Below are positions 24,475-36,119 of a DNA stretch of 64,000 nucleotides, in pieces (the first letter of the stretch is position 1; each line of letters starts with the position of its first letter). The translations under genes were made by a program, and so were the position numbers. The stretch is from Pardosa pseudoannulata (Eukaryota > Arthropoda > Arachnida > Araneae > Lycosidae). Location of the stretch: assembly GCA_032207245.1 (NCBI GenBank), contig CM063506.1:40258842-40322841 (forward strand), read 5' to 3'. The notes below the pieces were generated by a model. It saw nothing but the letters and a program-made list of their open reading frames with translations. It was not told the DNA's origin and did not search any database.

Positions 24475-26003
24475 CCTTTTGAAGGGCACTGGTATATATA
24501 ATATACCGGCTGTTAAAATTTTTTTCTCTGATTTACATAGCAAAAAAGTTTTTAATCTCCAATGTTTTTGATAGATCAAACTATTGACACTTAATTTTTT
24601 CCTTCTTGTAAATATTTCTGTAAAAACCTGCTTTAAGAATCAGGTTCTATCAAAACCAGATTCTAAAACCAAAAATTCGATTTTATAAAGTTAAGACTTT
24701 AAAATAAAAGTAGGTATGTGCTAAAGTTTTTTTTTACTGGTAATGTTGTTTTTACTGGTAATAGGTTGTTGACTGTGGAATTAAGTGGTTTTCTATGAGG
24801 AACTAGGATTGTTTGTACCTGAAAGAGAAACCCATAGAAAAGACAATAAAAATATAATAATTAAGTGGGTGACGCATAGTGGCAATACCCGTTATGGCCT
24901 TAACCCATAACTTAATATAAATTAAATTTGGCTTTTCGCCAACTTAAGTTTAAATTTTAAATTAAAAAAAGGAACACAATAGGCATTAAATTAAAAGAGA
25001 GAAGTTATTGAATGAATGCATTTTATTGATATTGATATGAAATTTAGATAAAATTAACATAAGACGATTGAACTTTTGTTTAAAATATAAAAATTAATAT
25101 AAAAAGGGAGAAAATAAAAATGGACCAAAAAAAAAACCAAGCTGATTATGGTGAATCGAATTCAGAATTCCTCCTCAAGATGCTGGATACCAGGATACTA
25201 GGTTTCTTCCTCTGTTCCATGTCTCTGCAGCGAGTCTAAGTGCAAGATCAAGCCTTTGGATCAGGACCGGCAGTCTGGGAAGCTAAAGAGCAAGTGAAAA
25301 AAAATCTCTCTAACTATCTTGAGTCTGCAGGACTGCAACGGCTGGCAACCACTGACCGCTGGAATACTAATCAACATTCCAATGGCCTGGTGGCACGGGG
25401 GAAAACCGCCAAGCGCAGGACTAAAAACATGCCAATGTGTGGAGAGGGGTATGTCATATCATCAGAAAAAAAGGGTGAAAATTATAAAGCTATTGCAGCG
25501 CAGCGCTCGCCAAGGAGACACCACGTGACGCTCCTGGTATGTGTGATGTAACCTGATTGAAATTCCAGGGCGTCTTATGCGTTAAAAAAAGGGGTTTTTC
25601 GCCTCACCAACGTGATAATTGGGAGCACGGCAGGAAAGTTACACATAAGGAATTTTTTTAAGTGAAGCTTATGGAATTAAATGGGAACTGAATGGAAAGT
25701 AAATGGAACGTTATGACAAGGTATTTATACCTCCCTTACAAATTTCTTATCTATTTTAATTATATTCCATTTTAATAAAAATTAATTATTATTTTTCCAA
25801 TATTATCAAAATATGTCATTTTCATGATGTCCTAAGGGAGGTCATTAAGCAATGTCAAAAAACGTCAAAAAAACGCCAGCTTATTCCTCAAGTAATATAA
25901 TTTATTTTTCATATACTTCATATTTAAAAGGTTCATAGATAACATTTATAAAATAATTTCTTTAAAAACCAAAGAATTACAAAGGGTGCCCCTCAAAGGT
26001 TAA
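24471..26003. mobile_element. TTAA-bounded piggyBac-type element, about 1.5 kb
   Basis: The left end TTAACCTTTTGAAGGGCAC (24471) and the right end, complement TTAACCTTTGAGGGGCAC (to 26003), match at 17 of 18 positions with one gap. A palindrome GGTATATATAATATACC lies just inside the left end. The interior has no recognisable transposase; it contains the coding-like island at 25205-25551 and may be a composite with nested insertions. Confidence 0.65.
25205..25551 (+). other. GC-richer coding-like island, unidentified
   Basis: A 103-codon frame (25240-25551) overlaps a second open frame (25319-25528) on the same strand, in sequence clearly richer in GC than its surroundings. The first frame contains A-T-T-D-R-W-N-T-N-Q-H and K-R-R-T-K-N-M-P-M-C. 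I do not recognise the product. The island lies inside the TTAA element, so it is probably a transposon or retroelement fragment rather than a host gene. Confidence 0.3.
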
Positions 26004-26515
26004 CGGGTTATAACGGACTCGATATGGGGTGGGAGGAGAAAGAGTGGGTTATATCTCTTATTACATTTCTTGCAAAAATAACGATTTTAATTCAACAATT
26101 ATAAAAGACCATCCCACTTTTAGTATGTGAGATTCTCTTAGGATCTCCCTTCATATAAGAGTGAAAGACATTCCCAGGTCACCATACCAGACTAACTCAT
26201 CAGTGGGCATATCGGACATATGTCAATGGACAGAACACTTTTCGATTACTCTCCTAATGGGTACAGCCCTCCCCTGTCCACCTTTTTCATAGTGTGGGTC
26301 TTCTGTGTGAAGACCTACTTACATCACCTTTTCATGGTTACAAAGTTTTGAAGATTCATGACATCTTCGACTTGATCTTGGCTAAAGCATGAGGAATAAG
26401 CCACAACAAAACAGTTCGTTTTTATGGAAGATGACCTTTTTTGATGATTAAAAAATTTAATTATCCCTCGGATGTATTAGGCTAAGAACAATTTTAAATA
26501 TTTTAGTATTTCCTT

Positions 26516-27318
26516 CATAAGAATTTTTCTATTAAATATTTTTTTAACCTTTAACTGTTCTTGTAAGATCTTACAAATTTCATCATAAGCCTTTTCAGCC
26601 ATCTAAATGAAAACTGAACCCTGCCTTTCTCAGTGTCTACGTATGTATCTCACTAACTCAAAAACGATTACCAATTTTATATTTAGGACTGTTGTAGTAT
26701 CTAGTTCTGCTCCTCCATGTTTTATTACAATCAGCAAAATACATAACTAAAAATCTAAAGATAACAAATATTCAGTTGCAGCCAGATGACATTTGAGATC
26801 TACTCATTGTTGAAATAATATGTACTATCCATTGATGAATACAATTTTTGATGGAGTTGAAATAGTATAAATTTTTATGTTAATATTACTAATAGCCGAG
26901 AACGATTGGTTAACAGTAGTTTAAAATCTTTTTAATATTCCTTCACACATTTTTATCTGTTAAATATTTTTTAACCTTTAACTGTTCTTGTATGATCTTA
27001 CAGATTTCATCGTAAGCCTTTTCATCCATCTAAATCAAAATTGAACCGTGCCTCTCTCAGTGTATACGTATGTAAACATCTTGCATAAGGAAAATCAATT
27101 ACCAATTTAATATAGGACTGTTGTAATATCTATTTCTGTACCTCTATGTTTTATTTCAATCAGGAAAATACATAATTATAAATCTCACGATAACAAATAT
27201 TAAGTTGCAGCCAAATGACATTTGAGATCTATTCATTGTTGCAACAATATGCAATATCCATTAATGAATACAATTTTGCTAGTGTTGAATTTGTATAAAT
27301 TTATGATATTATTACTAA
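26516..27318. repeat. Two diverged direct copies of dispersed repeat X
   Basis: Copies at about 26516-26885 and 26937-27318 share TTTAACTGTTCTTGTA, CAGTTGCAGCCA-ATGACATTTG and ATCCATT-ATGAATACAATTTT in order. A third partial copy is at 58540-58720. The first copy continues with ATTACTAATAGCCGAGAACG, which shows the site where element Y inserted in the second copy. Class unknown. Confidence 0.75.
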
Positions 27319-28530
27319 ACTAGCATATAGCCCGTCATATGACGGGATCAGTAAAATTTTCCGTTTTCCAGAACTGTAAAGGTACCCTATGAGGCAAGTA
27401 AAAAAATGGCTTGTTTTTTGGCTGAGAATTATCTTTCTACAAAAATAATTGATTAAAATTATCACATATGTACCTAATCTATTATTTAAGCCAAATATAA
27501 AAGAAAATTATTTAGGTAATATCTAAGTTTAAGGATAAAACGTATGAAAATAATTCAGACGATATTTAAATAATTTAAAATAAGAAATGATTAAATGAGA
27601 TAGTTAAAGGAATGATGTCATAATGCTAGAAAAAATGTTATTTTTACCTATTTATTATGTGATAAATTGATAAATTTAATCGCCTGCTCCTAAAATAGGG
27701 CTTGATATAATGGCATTAAACGCTCGAAAAGGGGGACGAGGTGGATTTCGAACATTTTAAATATGACAGTATTTTTTGCTGTGATACGACGCTTATTCAT
27801 ACCAATTTATTTTAGAATCGGATCTATAGTTTAGGAAAAGATAAACTTTACTCGCTTTGAATTTTGCTAACCCTAACTCATCAAAAATCCAATATGGATG
27901 GTATATCCATACCAGGTCCAACCGCTTCATAAATTCGAGGACAGACAGACAACTGAGGCTGTTATTACATTACGAGAAGAAAGTTTAAGTCATGAAAAGT
28001 TGAAAAAATAGTAAAAATTTATTTTAAAAATAATAAAACAATTTTGAAAATAATAAAACAACTTTAGGAATAAGAATTTAAAAGAAAAAGCAGAAAATAT
28101 TAAATTAATTAGACATTTAGAAAAGTTTGGGTGCATCGGGGACAGAACCGTCAACCAGAAAAGTGCGATGATGAAATGGGCATACCCTCTATCGAACGTG
28201 CTAGGCCTACACATGGTGAAGGAACTAATTAGAGTATATGAGCGTCGAGTAAACACAGTCCAGTTTAAATATTACACTCCTCCCCCGCTGCTCCCTCTTA
28301 TTCTATACTAAATTCATATCAAAAATGAATTTAGTATATAATAAGAGGAAAACTTGAAATAATAGCTTTAAACGCTCGAAAAGGGGGGATGGGGTGGATT
28401 TCGAACTCTCTTTGAATTTTGCTAAGCCTAACTCATAAAAAATCCAATATGGATGCCTGTATCCATTCCAGGTACAACCGCTTCATAAATTCGTGGACAG
28501 ACAACTTAGACTATTATTATATAGGGGATA
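27319..28530. mobile_element. Insertion Y (about 1.2 kb) inside repeat X, with duplicated 3' portion
   Basis: Starts near CTAGCATATAGCCCGTCATA and ends ATTATATAGGGGATAG, interrupting repeat X between ATTACTAA and CCGAGAATG. A block with AACGCTCGAAAAGGGGG, TGGATTTCGAAC, AATCCAATATGGATG and GGACAGACA occurs twice (27701-27975 and 28355-28528), the second shortened. The block order and tail look like an interspersed transposon family, but the class cannot be named from sequence alone. Confidence 0.55.
28294..28348. repeat. 24-bp inverted repeat with 7-base loop
   Basis: Arms 28294-28317 (CCTCTTATTCTATACTAAAT...) and 28325-28348 pair at 23 of 24 positions. It sits exactly at the start of the second copy of the Y block. 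Confidence 0.85.
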
Positions 28531-28539
28531 GCCGAGAAT

Positions 28540-29814
28540 GCTGATCTGGTAAAGATTCAAGATTATAGCACCTCGAAAAATGTATTAATTTAGTAATATC
28601 CAATGATGAAGCTAACTTTAAAAAAATTATTTTACATTTTAATTTATATGATTGAATAACTTCTTGGTGAAAAATTTAGAGCTTAAAAATTTCGACTTTT
28701 CTAAACATTGGGATTTAGACGGGATTTAATATGGTGTTAGTAAATGCGAGAAATATTTTATGCTTCTTTACTTGATCTAATAATAAAAATTGGTTTTATG
28801 TTTCCATTTATATGAGTAACTACTTATGAAGTATAACAAATTTAGTAGGTACTAGTATGTCAAAAAATAGACACCTGCGATCTGCCATGTGTCTATGGAT
28901 TCAAACATTAGATAGAAGATCTGAAAGAGAAACTATCGTTTTCTGAAAAAGAATTCATCGCACAGAAATAAACTAATTTCAAATTGTTCAATAAAAATAA
29001 CAGTCATAAATCTTCAAAGAAAATAATATAATAACAAAAATTATTTTTTTGTTATAATAATAACAAAATATTCTGTTAAATTAATGTAGCTTTTAATAGT
29101 TTTTTAATGACAGCATACATGAAATGTATATCTTACTCATCTCCTCTCAACATCCGTAATGGATATTTTACATTTAGCTTTGATTAAATTACCCTTTTAA
29201 ACATTAGCTCATTTAAATTTTTGATTTTGGAAATATGTAATAATGAAATAACTCTTTCTAAGTCGAAAAGTTCTAATAGTTTGAAAAAAGAGGACGTAAC
29301 AAGTATTATATAAAAAAAAATTTAGATGAATTCCTACTAGTTGAACAAAGAAAAATTTTACTTTAGTTACCTTTTATTAAATAATATGATCATATGCTAA
29401 AAATGAAAACGAAATTTCGTGTAATCTCGTGTAATCATTTCAAATCCCTATTCTTAGGTTTACTGTAAACTGAATGGCGAAACATTGGCAAAATCAGAAG
29501 ACTCGCGCCAAGCGCTTGGTGCAATTCTTCTGGTACAACTAAAATTAATTAAATTTAATTAATCAATAAATTAAATTTAATTAATTAATTAATTAAACTT
29601 AATAAATTTTGTGCAATAATGAAAAATTTGCTCCAAGCGCTTGACGCGAGTCTTCTGATACAACTATAATTAATTAATTTAATTTAATTAATGAATTAAT
29701 ATTTGAAGAAACTGTTTTAACATCAAGTGTCATCCACTATAAGTTTTAAAAATGTATTTGAACTTGAGTGGATGAATAAGAAGAATTTTATTAAAGATTG
29801 AAAATTTGAACAAG

Positions 29815-29815
<1 letters not shown>
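28540..29815. other. AT-rich intergenic DNA
   Basis: Contains ATTTAATTAATT-type simple runs at 29544-29595 and 29666-29700, and a duplicated GCGCTTGG/GCGCTTGA motif with CTTCTG (29505-29530, 29635-29660). No gene recognised. Confidence 0.45.
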
Positions 29816-29867
<52 letters not shown>

Positions 29868-29968
29868 TATATATATATATATACATATATATACATACAT
29901 ATATATATACATATGTATATACATATATATATATATACATATATATATACATATTTATATATATATAC

Positions 29969-30019
<51 letters not shown>

Positions 30020-30064
30020 TATACATATATATATATATGTATACATATATGTATGTATATATAT

Positions 30065-30121
<57 letters not shown>
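29816..30121. repeat. Long interrupted (TA)n tract
   Basis: About 300 bases of TA with periodic CA/TG interruptions. ORFs on both strands encode only Ile/Tyr/His runs and are artefacts. Confidence 0.95.
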
Positions 30122-30124
<3 letters not shown>

Positions 30125-30686
30125 AGATTATGAACTAAGTGTAGGAATTGAAATAAATATTCATAATCCACTGTTTGCAAAATAAAGCTTGAAATTATAT
30201 TCATAAGAATAGCTTTTGTGTGCTTTATTTTTTAACTGTAAATGCATTATTCAAAACATTCAAAAAATAAACATATACGTTCCTTATACTAAAAACTTGT
30301 GTTTAAAAGTGAATTTATACGATATTTATGGCATGTTACGGTCAGTTATTTTCTAATACACTGATTCTGAATGTTTAAGAACATATATATGCCAACAACG
30401 AGATTTGAACCGTATTACCAGTAAGATAGTGAATTAATAAGAGATTATTAATGCAAGTCTCAGATGATCTACTTCACTTAAATACCAATTGAATATCAAT
30501 TCATTAATCATATTCAGGGAATATTAAAATACGTAGTATTAAAATAAGTAGAGTATAATCTTAAGCAATCAATAAAATTTAGATGTATTTTGAGTGTGCG
30601 TTTTTACAGAAAAAAGAAAAGTAGATCAAATTCAGTGTAAAAGTCCTTTAATCATACAGACGTAAAGGTAAGATAAATTAGTATCA
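30122..30686. other. Spacer downstream of gene 2
   Basis: AT-rich, no gene or repeat unit seen. The two cuticle genes converge across about 9.3 kb ending here. Confidence 0.5.
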
Positions 30687-30692
30687 TTTATT
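30687..30692 (-). terminator. Polyadenylation signal of gene 2
   Basis: TTTATT on the + strand reads AATAAA on the minus strand, about 105 bases after the gene 2 stop codon; this mirrors the 3' UTR length of gene 1. Further AATAAA-like hexamers exist further on, so the site is the likely but not proven one. Confidence 0.6.
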
Positions 30693-30797
30693 GAAAATAA
30701 ATGATTACATAAAAAATGAAAGATAGCTGAAGTGAGGAACACAGTCACCGGGACTGAACCATGCAATCTGTCAAGAAGACCATCTGATAAGAACATC

Positions 30798-33700
30798 TTA
30801 TTTCTTTACGAATGGGAATCCGTGATATTGAATGTTGTTGAAATAAGGAACTGGACCAGCGAAAGATGCTACTACTGGAGAGTAGAGAGATTTGTAGAAA
30901 GGAGAGGCATATCTAAAAGCGCTCAAGTGAGGGTTGATGGTGTATCTGAGAGCTGGTGCGTAGGAGATGGCAGTTGGAGCGTACTTGACTTCAGCAGTCT
31001 TGACGGCATAAGCAGCAGGAGGGTTGTTTACATGCACTTCGGTGGAATATGCGAACTTTGAATTTGGGACAGCAGCGTATGCAAGAGGTGCGGTGGAAAT
31101 TGGAGCAGCTGCATAGTGGAGAGAAGCAGGTTGAGCTACAGGAACAGCATAACTGAGGGGAGCTGGTGCAGGTACAGCTACGCTTTTGGCAACTGGGACA
31201 GCGGCTGGTTCAGGAAAAGCGTATGCGACGGGTTTAGCTTCTGTGGTAATGGTGGTGGTAGAAGATTTGGCTACTGGAACTGCAGCTGGAGCGGGAAAGG
31301 CATAAGCCACAGGCTTAGCCTCGGTTGTGACGGTAGTGGTGGAAGATTTGGCAACTGGTACGACAGGTGCAGGAGGGAAAGCGTAGGACACAGGTCTAGC
31401 TTCAGTGGTGATGACAGTGGAAGCTGATTTGGCAACTGGAACGACAGGTGCAGGGGGGAAGTCGTAGGTCACAGGTCTAGCTTCGGTTGTGATGGTAGTT
31501 GTGGATGATTTGGCTACTGGAACGGCAGATACAGGAGGGAAAGCGACAGAAGAAGAGATAGTTTTAGCAACGGGAATAGCGGCAGGTTCTGGGAAGGTGG
31601 CAATGACAGGTTCTGCCACGGTCTTAGCTACTGGAACGGCAGAGACTGGTGGAAAAACTGGAGAAGCAATAGCTACTTGTTCAGTTTTCAAAGCAATGGG
31701 TTCAGCAGCAGGAATGGCAACGATTGGAGCTGGTGCAGCGACAGTTTCAACAAGGACAGATTCTGCTTTGTTGAAAGTGGCATCAGCGGTGTCCTTTGGT
31801 TCAACACCAGGTTCATTGGTCTGGATGTCAGCTTTGAATCCATCATCGTTAGCAACGTAGTTAACAATTCTGATTCGACCATCAGCATCTCTCAATCCAT
31901 ATGAGCCAGCTACGTTTCCGTGGGCATCTCCAGCTTCACGACGGAAAGTACCTCCGGAGGTGTGATCTTCATTATAACCGAAGTTATAGTTTCCAAGGTT
32001 CTAAAATTAAAAGTTTCATAGTTTATTAGTTTTGAAGAAAATATTGCTTTGTATTTCAGCTGGGGAATAAACCTTAATCATATTATTGGGGTGAAAATAC
32101 ATTTTTGTGGGGAACACCATAAGCTAACGATTCCTCAATTGTAAGGGAATTGCTTATATAAATATTAATTACTATAAAACTAAATATTATTTGAAAACAA
32201 ATTCCCATAGAAACATTGAAAATTTCTATTGCCTTTAAAAGTATGATTTTGTTACATTTTAAAAATTGAATATTTTTATATGCAATTTTAATCAATCAAA
32301 AAAGAAAAGAAAAACTTCTAGTTTGCAATTTCAACACATAGAAATTATTTTAAACATGCATCAAAATGCTTAAAGTAAATCATACGCACTGGCAGACAAA
32401 AATGAATTTGCTCTGAATTCCCTTTCTCCTTTTGTCCAATTTTTTTCCGTGATTGTATTTATGCCTCAGCCTGTCAGACTTTTATATGAAATATATCACT
32501 AGACATTCTTAGCTCGTATACTGTTTTATGCAAAAAAATGCAATCATTATATCAAAATTAAAATTAATAGAAATCAAAGAAAGAGAAAATTAATCAGCTG
32601 GGAAATAAAGCACCATAGAGATCTCAAGATCATGAGAAATATTTCAGAAAATTTAGATAGTCAAGTGTATTAAATGGGTTTATCTGGTACGCTCTGAAAA
32701 TTTCCGTTTAAATCATTAAAAATAAATCAAAAATATTTTGGAACAATTTTATGTTCACAAATAACATTAAAATTCAAACTTTAAAAAAGAGCGAGAGACA
32801 TATCGCAATATTTATATTATTAAGAATGTTTCAAAAATAAAACAATCGAAGGTAAAATTTATAAGGATAAAGTTTAAAAATACTCACATCTTCGCTTCTG
32901 TATTGTGCGCTTGCTCCAGTCTCAGCCAAAGCGAGGATTGGTGTGGCAATAGTGTCTCGAGCGAGAACGGCAACAATAAAAACGACGAAAGCCTGGAAAA
33001 TTAAACAATATCAGTAAATAATCAATTATCGTTCAAATGTATCAATTTCAAATGTATCAGTAGAGCAACAATAAAAACGACGAAAGCCTGGACAACTACG
33101 GAATATCAGCAAATAATCAAATATCGTTCAAATGTATCAGTATAGAAACAATAAAAAGGACGAAAGCCTGGAAAACTACACAATATCAGTAAATAATCAA
33201 ATATCGTTCAAATGTATCAGTAGACCACACAAAAAATTAAGAAATCAAAATGTATCGTATAAGGAAAAAATCAATTCGTCTTGATTAGATCATCTAGAAT
33301 TATATTTTAAAATTCAAATATTTTCATGCTAATATTTTGGAAATATTAAAAAGATGAATTTCAAAAGCAAATAAAACAAGAAAAATAAAGAATGCTTGTT
33401 TAAAAAAAAAATCGGCACTGAAAAGTTTGGAAGCTAAAATATCAAAAATCGTAGAAGGGAAACTGAATATTCTAGTTATTTTTATAGGGTCACAACAATA
33501 CGAATTACAAAATTCCAGATCGTTGATTACCAGGAAAAAAGAGGTTGGGGGACTGAAATAGGAACTCATTTGTATAAAGTACTCGTGAGAAACTTTACAC
33601 TCGTGATGCTTTTCATTTTGTGACTTGAATCACTTTCTCTATCCATGACTAGCATGACAAGGGTATTATCTACATCTTATTTATATCCAATAGAGTGACC

Positions 33701-35009
33701 TATAAAGAAAAAAATTACGCTTTGGGTAAACCCCATTTTTTGCATACAATGCGCTAGACAGGAGTTGTTTTTCTTCTTTTGAGAAAATTAGAATGACCGC
33801 TGTCCTGTTGTTATTTATATTTCAAATAATACTTTACACTGCTTAGATTCTTATTCGAATATTTATAGAATTTAAATTAATACATTTTTATTTTTGCACG
33901 AAATTTATGAACTTTAAAAAAAATTAATTTTAATGTGAACTTCTAATGTGTAATAATTGCAAGATTTTTATCTTAACTAGTCGAATGGCGAGTAGTTGCT
34001 TTTAATTTCATATTTTCCCTTGCAAAACAACTCAACCGGAAATTATAAACATAAAAAATGCTACATGTCATCATGAACATATATTATTAATGTAGAGCTC
34101 ATAATTTAAACTCACAAATTTAAAAGGATTTAAAAATTCTCTGCAACGCTGATTGTAAAATATCATGACTACAAACTGCGAATGTTTCACGTGCAGGAGA
34201 AGTTATCGCTATAAAGTCATTTCAAAGCATTAAGAAAGCAGTGTAAATATTTATATTCGTTACTCAATTTTAAATTACCACGCATCTAAACAGTTCGATT
34301 CATAAAATTCTTATTTTAAAGCACTTGCTTACTGTTGAAAACTCATGCGTTGTAACAATGGCAAGGTTGTAATGTTGCAACTGTTGCCATTCGGAGTGTA
34401 GAAATATAATTGATTTAGGAATCACATACCTATGTCGTTATAAATAAAAAGATATTTTCATTTGTATAATTTATATAAAGTGTGAAACTCTATTGTATTA
34501 TTTACAAATTTAAAATGAAAAGAAATATTTTCCAATAAATATAATTTATAATTTTTGAAAGGTTAATCATGGTCAAAAAACTAAACATGCTGCTTTCAAA
34601 ACGCCAGTTAGTTTGTTAATCAAAGTGCTCTGTCTTCCGCATGTGGTGCAATAAATATAAGTTCTCTCACCCTGCAAACCATCCAAGAAAGCTATTAAGT
34701 CCTCCTGATTCAGATCTCGAGTAGCAAAAACGTAAACCTTAGTACATCAAAACAAATCAAACCAAATCTGCTTACTAGCAAGTAGAACTAGATCAATCCT
34801 CTGTATTACCAGCAAATGCGAAAGTGATCCATAAATTTCGCACTTTTACGAATAAATAACGAAAGTTCCCAGTATACCCATATGGAAATAATTTTTAATG
34901 CATCTTAAAAACTTATTAATGAATATAATATCAAATATCGTATAGTATCAAACATCTGTTATAGGTATATTTTATAAAACAAAATATAAAGTTACTATAT
35001 TATATATAT

Positions 35010-35080
<71 letters not shown>

Positions 35081-36104
35081 GCAATATATATATAATTTCA
35101 TATATTTATTAACAATAATATCATAAATTTAAAATATTTTTAATTAATTAATAAAAAATAAATTTATAAATTAAAATATAATTAATTTCTAAAATTTCAA
35201 TTAATAATTTTTGTAAAATTAAAATTTTTTTTATCAATATTTATAAAAAATTACAGATAAATTTAATTTAATTAAATAAATTTTTAAAAAATTGTGCATT
35301 TAAAAATTGTTCAGGATTTTTTTAAATTTAAATTATTTTTTTTAAATTTCATTTTTAAAAATAATTCATTGTTAAATTCATGAATAAATAATTTTTTTTT
35401 AAATATTTAAATTGCAATGTTTAGTATTACTAAATTATGATAAAAAAATTACAAAAGATAAATTTTTAATTTAATAAGAAAAAATTCATTTAAAAAATTG
35501 AATGCATTTAAAAATTGTTGGCAAGAAATTTTTTAACATTTTAACTCATTTTAAATATTTTTAATTATTCCTTCTTAAATATATAAAGAGACAATTCTAA
35601 GCAATAGAAATTATTATTATGCATTCATGTAAACTATAAATAAAATTTTTAAAAAATATTTAAATTGCAATGTTCTTTAGGGATACTAAATTATAAAAAT
35701 CAAAAAGTTCAAAAAGATATGCAGATTTTTCTTTCATAATGCCTTTATGGAATAATTAGATATATATCAAACCTGAGACATAACTGGTATCTAATTCATT
35801 AAAATAATTTAAATTATTCAGGTAAGTTAGTTAAATCAATGAGCGTATTTATGCAGATATAACAAAAGTTAAAAGTTAAACTAAATGCATTTTAAATTAT
35901 GCATTATATCAATGATATTTTCAAAGTATCAACTCTCAAATGAAAGTTTATTGCTCTTTATATATCTTCCAAATTCCTTCAAACATCTTTCCCTTTTGTT
36001 ATAAAAGGGAAAGATATTTAACGGAAAGAAGCAAAATAGAAACAAAACAGCTATATTGTTATAAGAAATTATACTGAATTTCAGTGAAGCTTTCTTACCT
36101 TCAT
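30798..36104 (-). CDS. Long cuticle protein with R&R-type chitin-binding domain and Pro/Ala/Val repeat tail (gene 2, three exons)
   Basis: Secreted exoskeleton protein predicted to bind chitin. Coding exons on the minus strand are 36104-36099 (Met-Lys), 32992-32888 and 32000-30798, giving 437 residues; junctions are phase 0 with donors gtaaga and gtgagt and acceptors CCAG and TTAG. Residues 1-18 are a signal peptide. Residues about 41-102 form the chitin_bind_4 domain (core G-S-Y-G-L-R-D-A-D-G-R-I-R, then N-E-P-G-V-E-P-K-D). Residues 150-310 contain seven copies of an 11-residue motif of form F-P-x5-P-V-A-K, the last four at an exact 27-residue spacing with a T-T-E-A-(R/K)-P-V linker. The remaining tail is Ala/Pro/Tyr rich and ends F-P-F-V-K-K. 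It is much longer than gene 1, and the extra length is the repeat tail, which resembles low-complexity tails of other cuticle proteins. The intron 1 acceptor region is triplicated (see 32969-33224). Confidence 0.92.
31185..31655 (-). repeat. In-frame minisatellite inside gene 2 exon 3
   Basis: Seven copies of an 11-codon block F-P-x5-P-V-A-K begin at residues 153, 173, 191, 218, 245, 272 and 299. The last four are spaced exactly 27 residues (81 bases) apart; the first three are 18-20 residues apart. Period multiples of three keep the frame. The blocks cover residues 153-309. Confidence 0.9.
32969..33224 (-). repeat. Triplicated intron 1/exon 2 junction of gene 2
   Basis: Three tandem units start at about 32969, 33065 and 33145 (about 96, 80 and 80 bp). 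Each includes, in the minus-strand sense, the intron 1 polypyrimidine/CCAG acceptor followed by the first about 22 bases of exon 2 (Ala-Phe-Val...). Only the innermost unit continues into the full exon; the two outer units would run into in-frame stops after about 16-21 codons. They are therefore decoy acceptors or remnants of slippage that captured a splice site. Confidence 0.85.
33225..34580. other. Intron 1 of gene 2, proximal part
   Basis: AT-rich intron sequence; minus-strand ORF 33324-33569 has no domain and lies between exons 1 and 2. Nothing else recognised. Confidence 0.5.
34690..34770 (+). mobile_element. 3' remnant of SINE family A in gene 2 intron 1
   Basis: TCTCGAGTAGCAAAAACGTA followed by AACCTTAGTACATC and AAACAAATCAAACCAAAT matches in order the 3' end of the copies at 55.9-56.2 kb (CCTCGTGTTGCAAAAAGTAG, then CCAAACCAAACC). 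Strongly diverged. Confidence 0.55.
34995..35080. repeat. (TA)n/(CA)n microsatellite in gene 2 intron 1
   Basis: TA, then ACACACAC, then TA repeats over about 85 bases. Confidence 0.95.
35081..36095. other. Very AT-rich part of gene 2 intron 1
   Basis: Two internally similar AT-rich blocks (around 35220-35420 and 35440-35660, both with AAAAATTGTTnnnnnTTTTT and AAATTGCAATGTT). No coding potential. Confidence 0.5.
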
Positions 36105-36119
36105 GGTTTTGGATCAGTT

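Noticed and set aside
29723..30204. Long ORFs of Ile/Tyr/His on both strands
   Set aside because: They are translations of (TA)n with CA/TG interruptions; the same applies to ORFs at 6429-6680, 49046-49365 and 53829-54183.
31116..31904. Plus-strand ORFs of up to 123 codons opposite gene 2 exon 3
   Set aside because: They are antisense shadows of the repeat-rich cuticle exon, which has correct splice sites and a chitin-binding domain in the minus frame.
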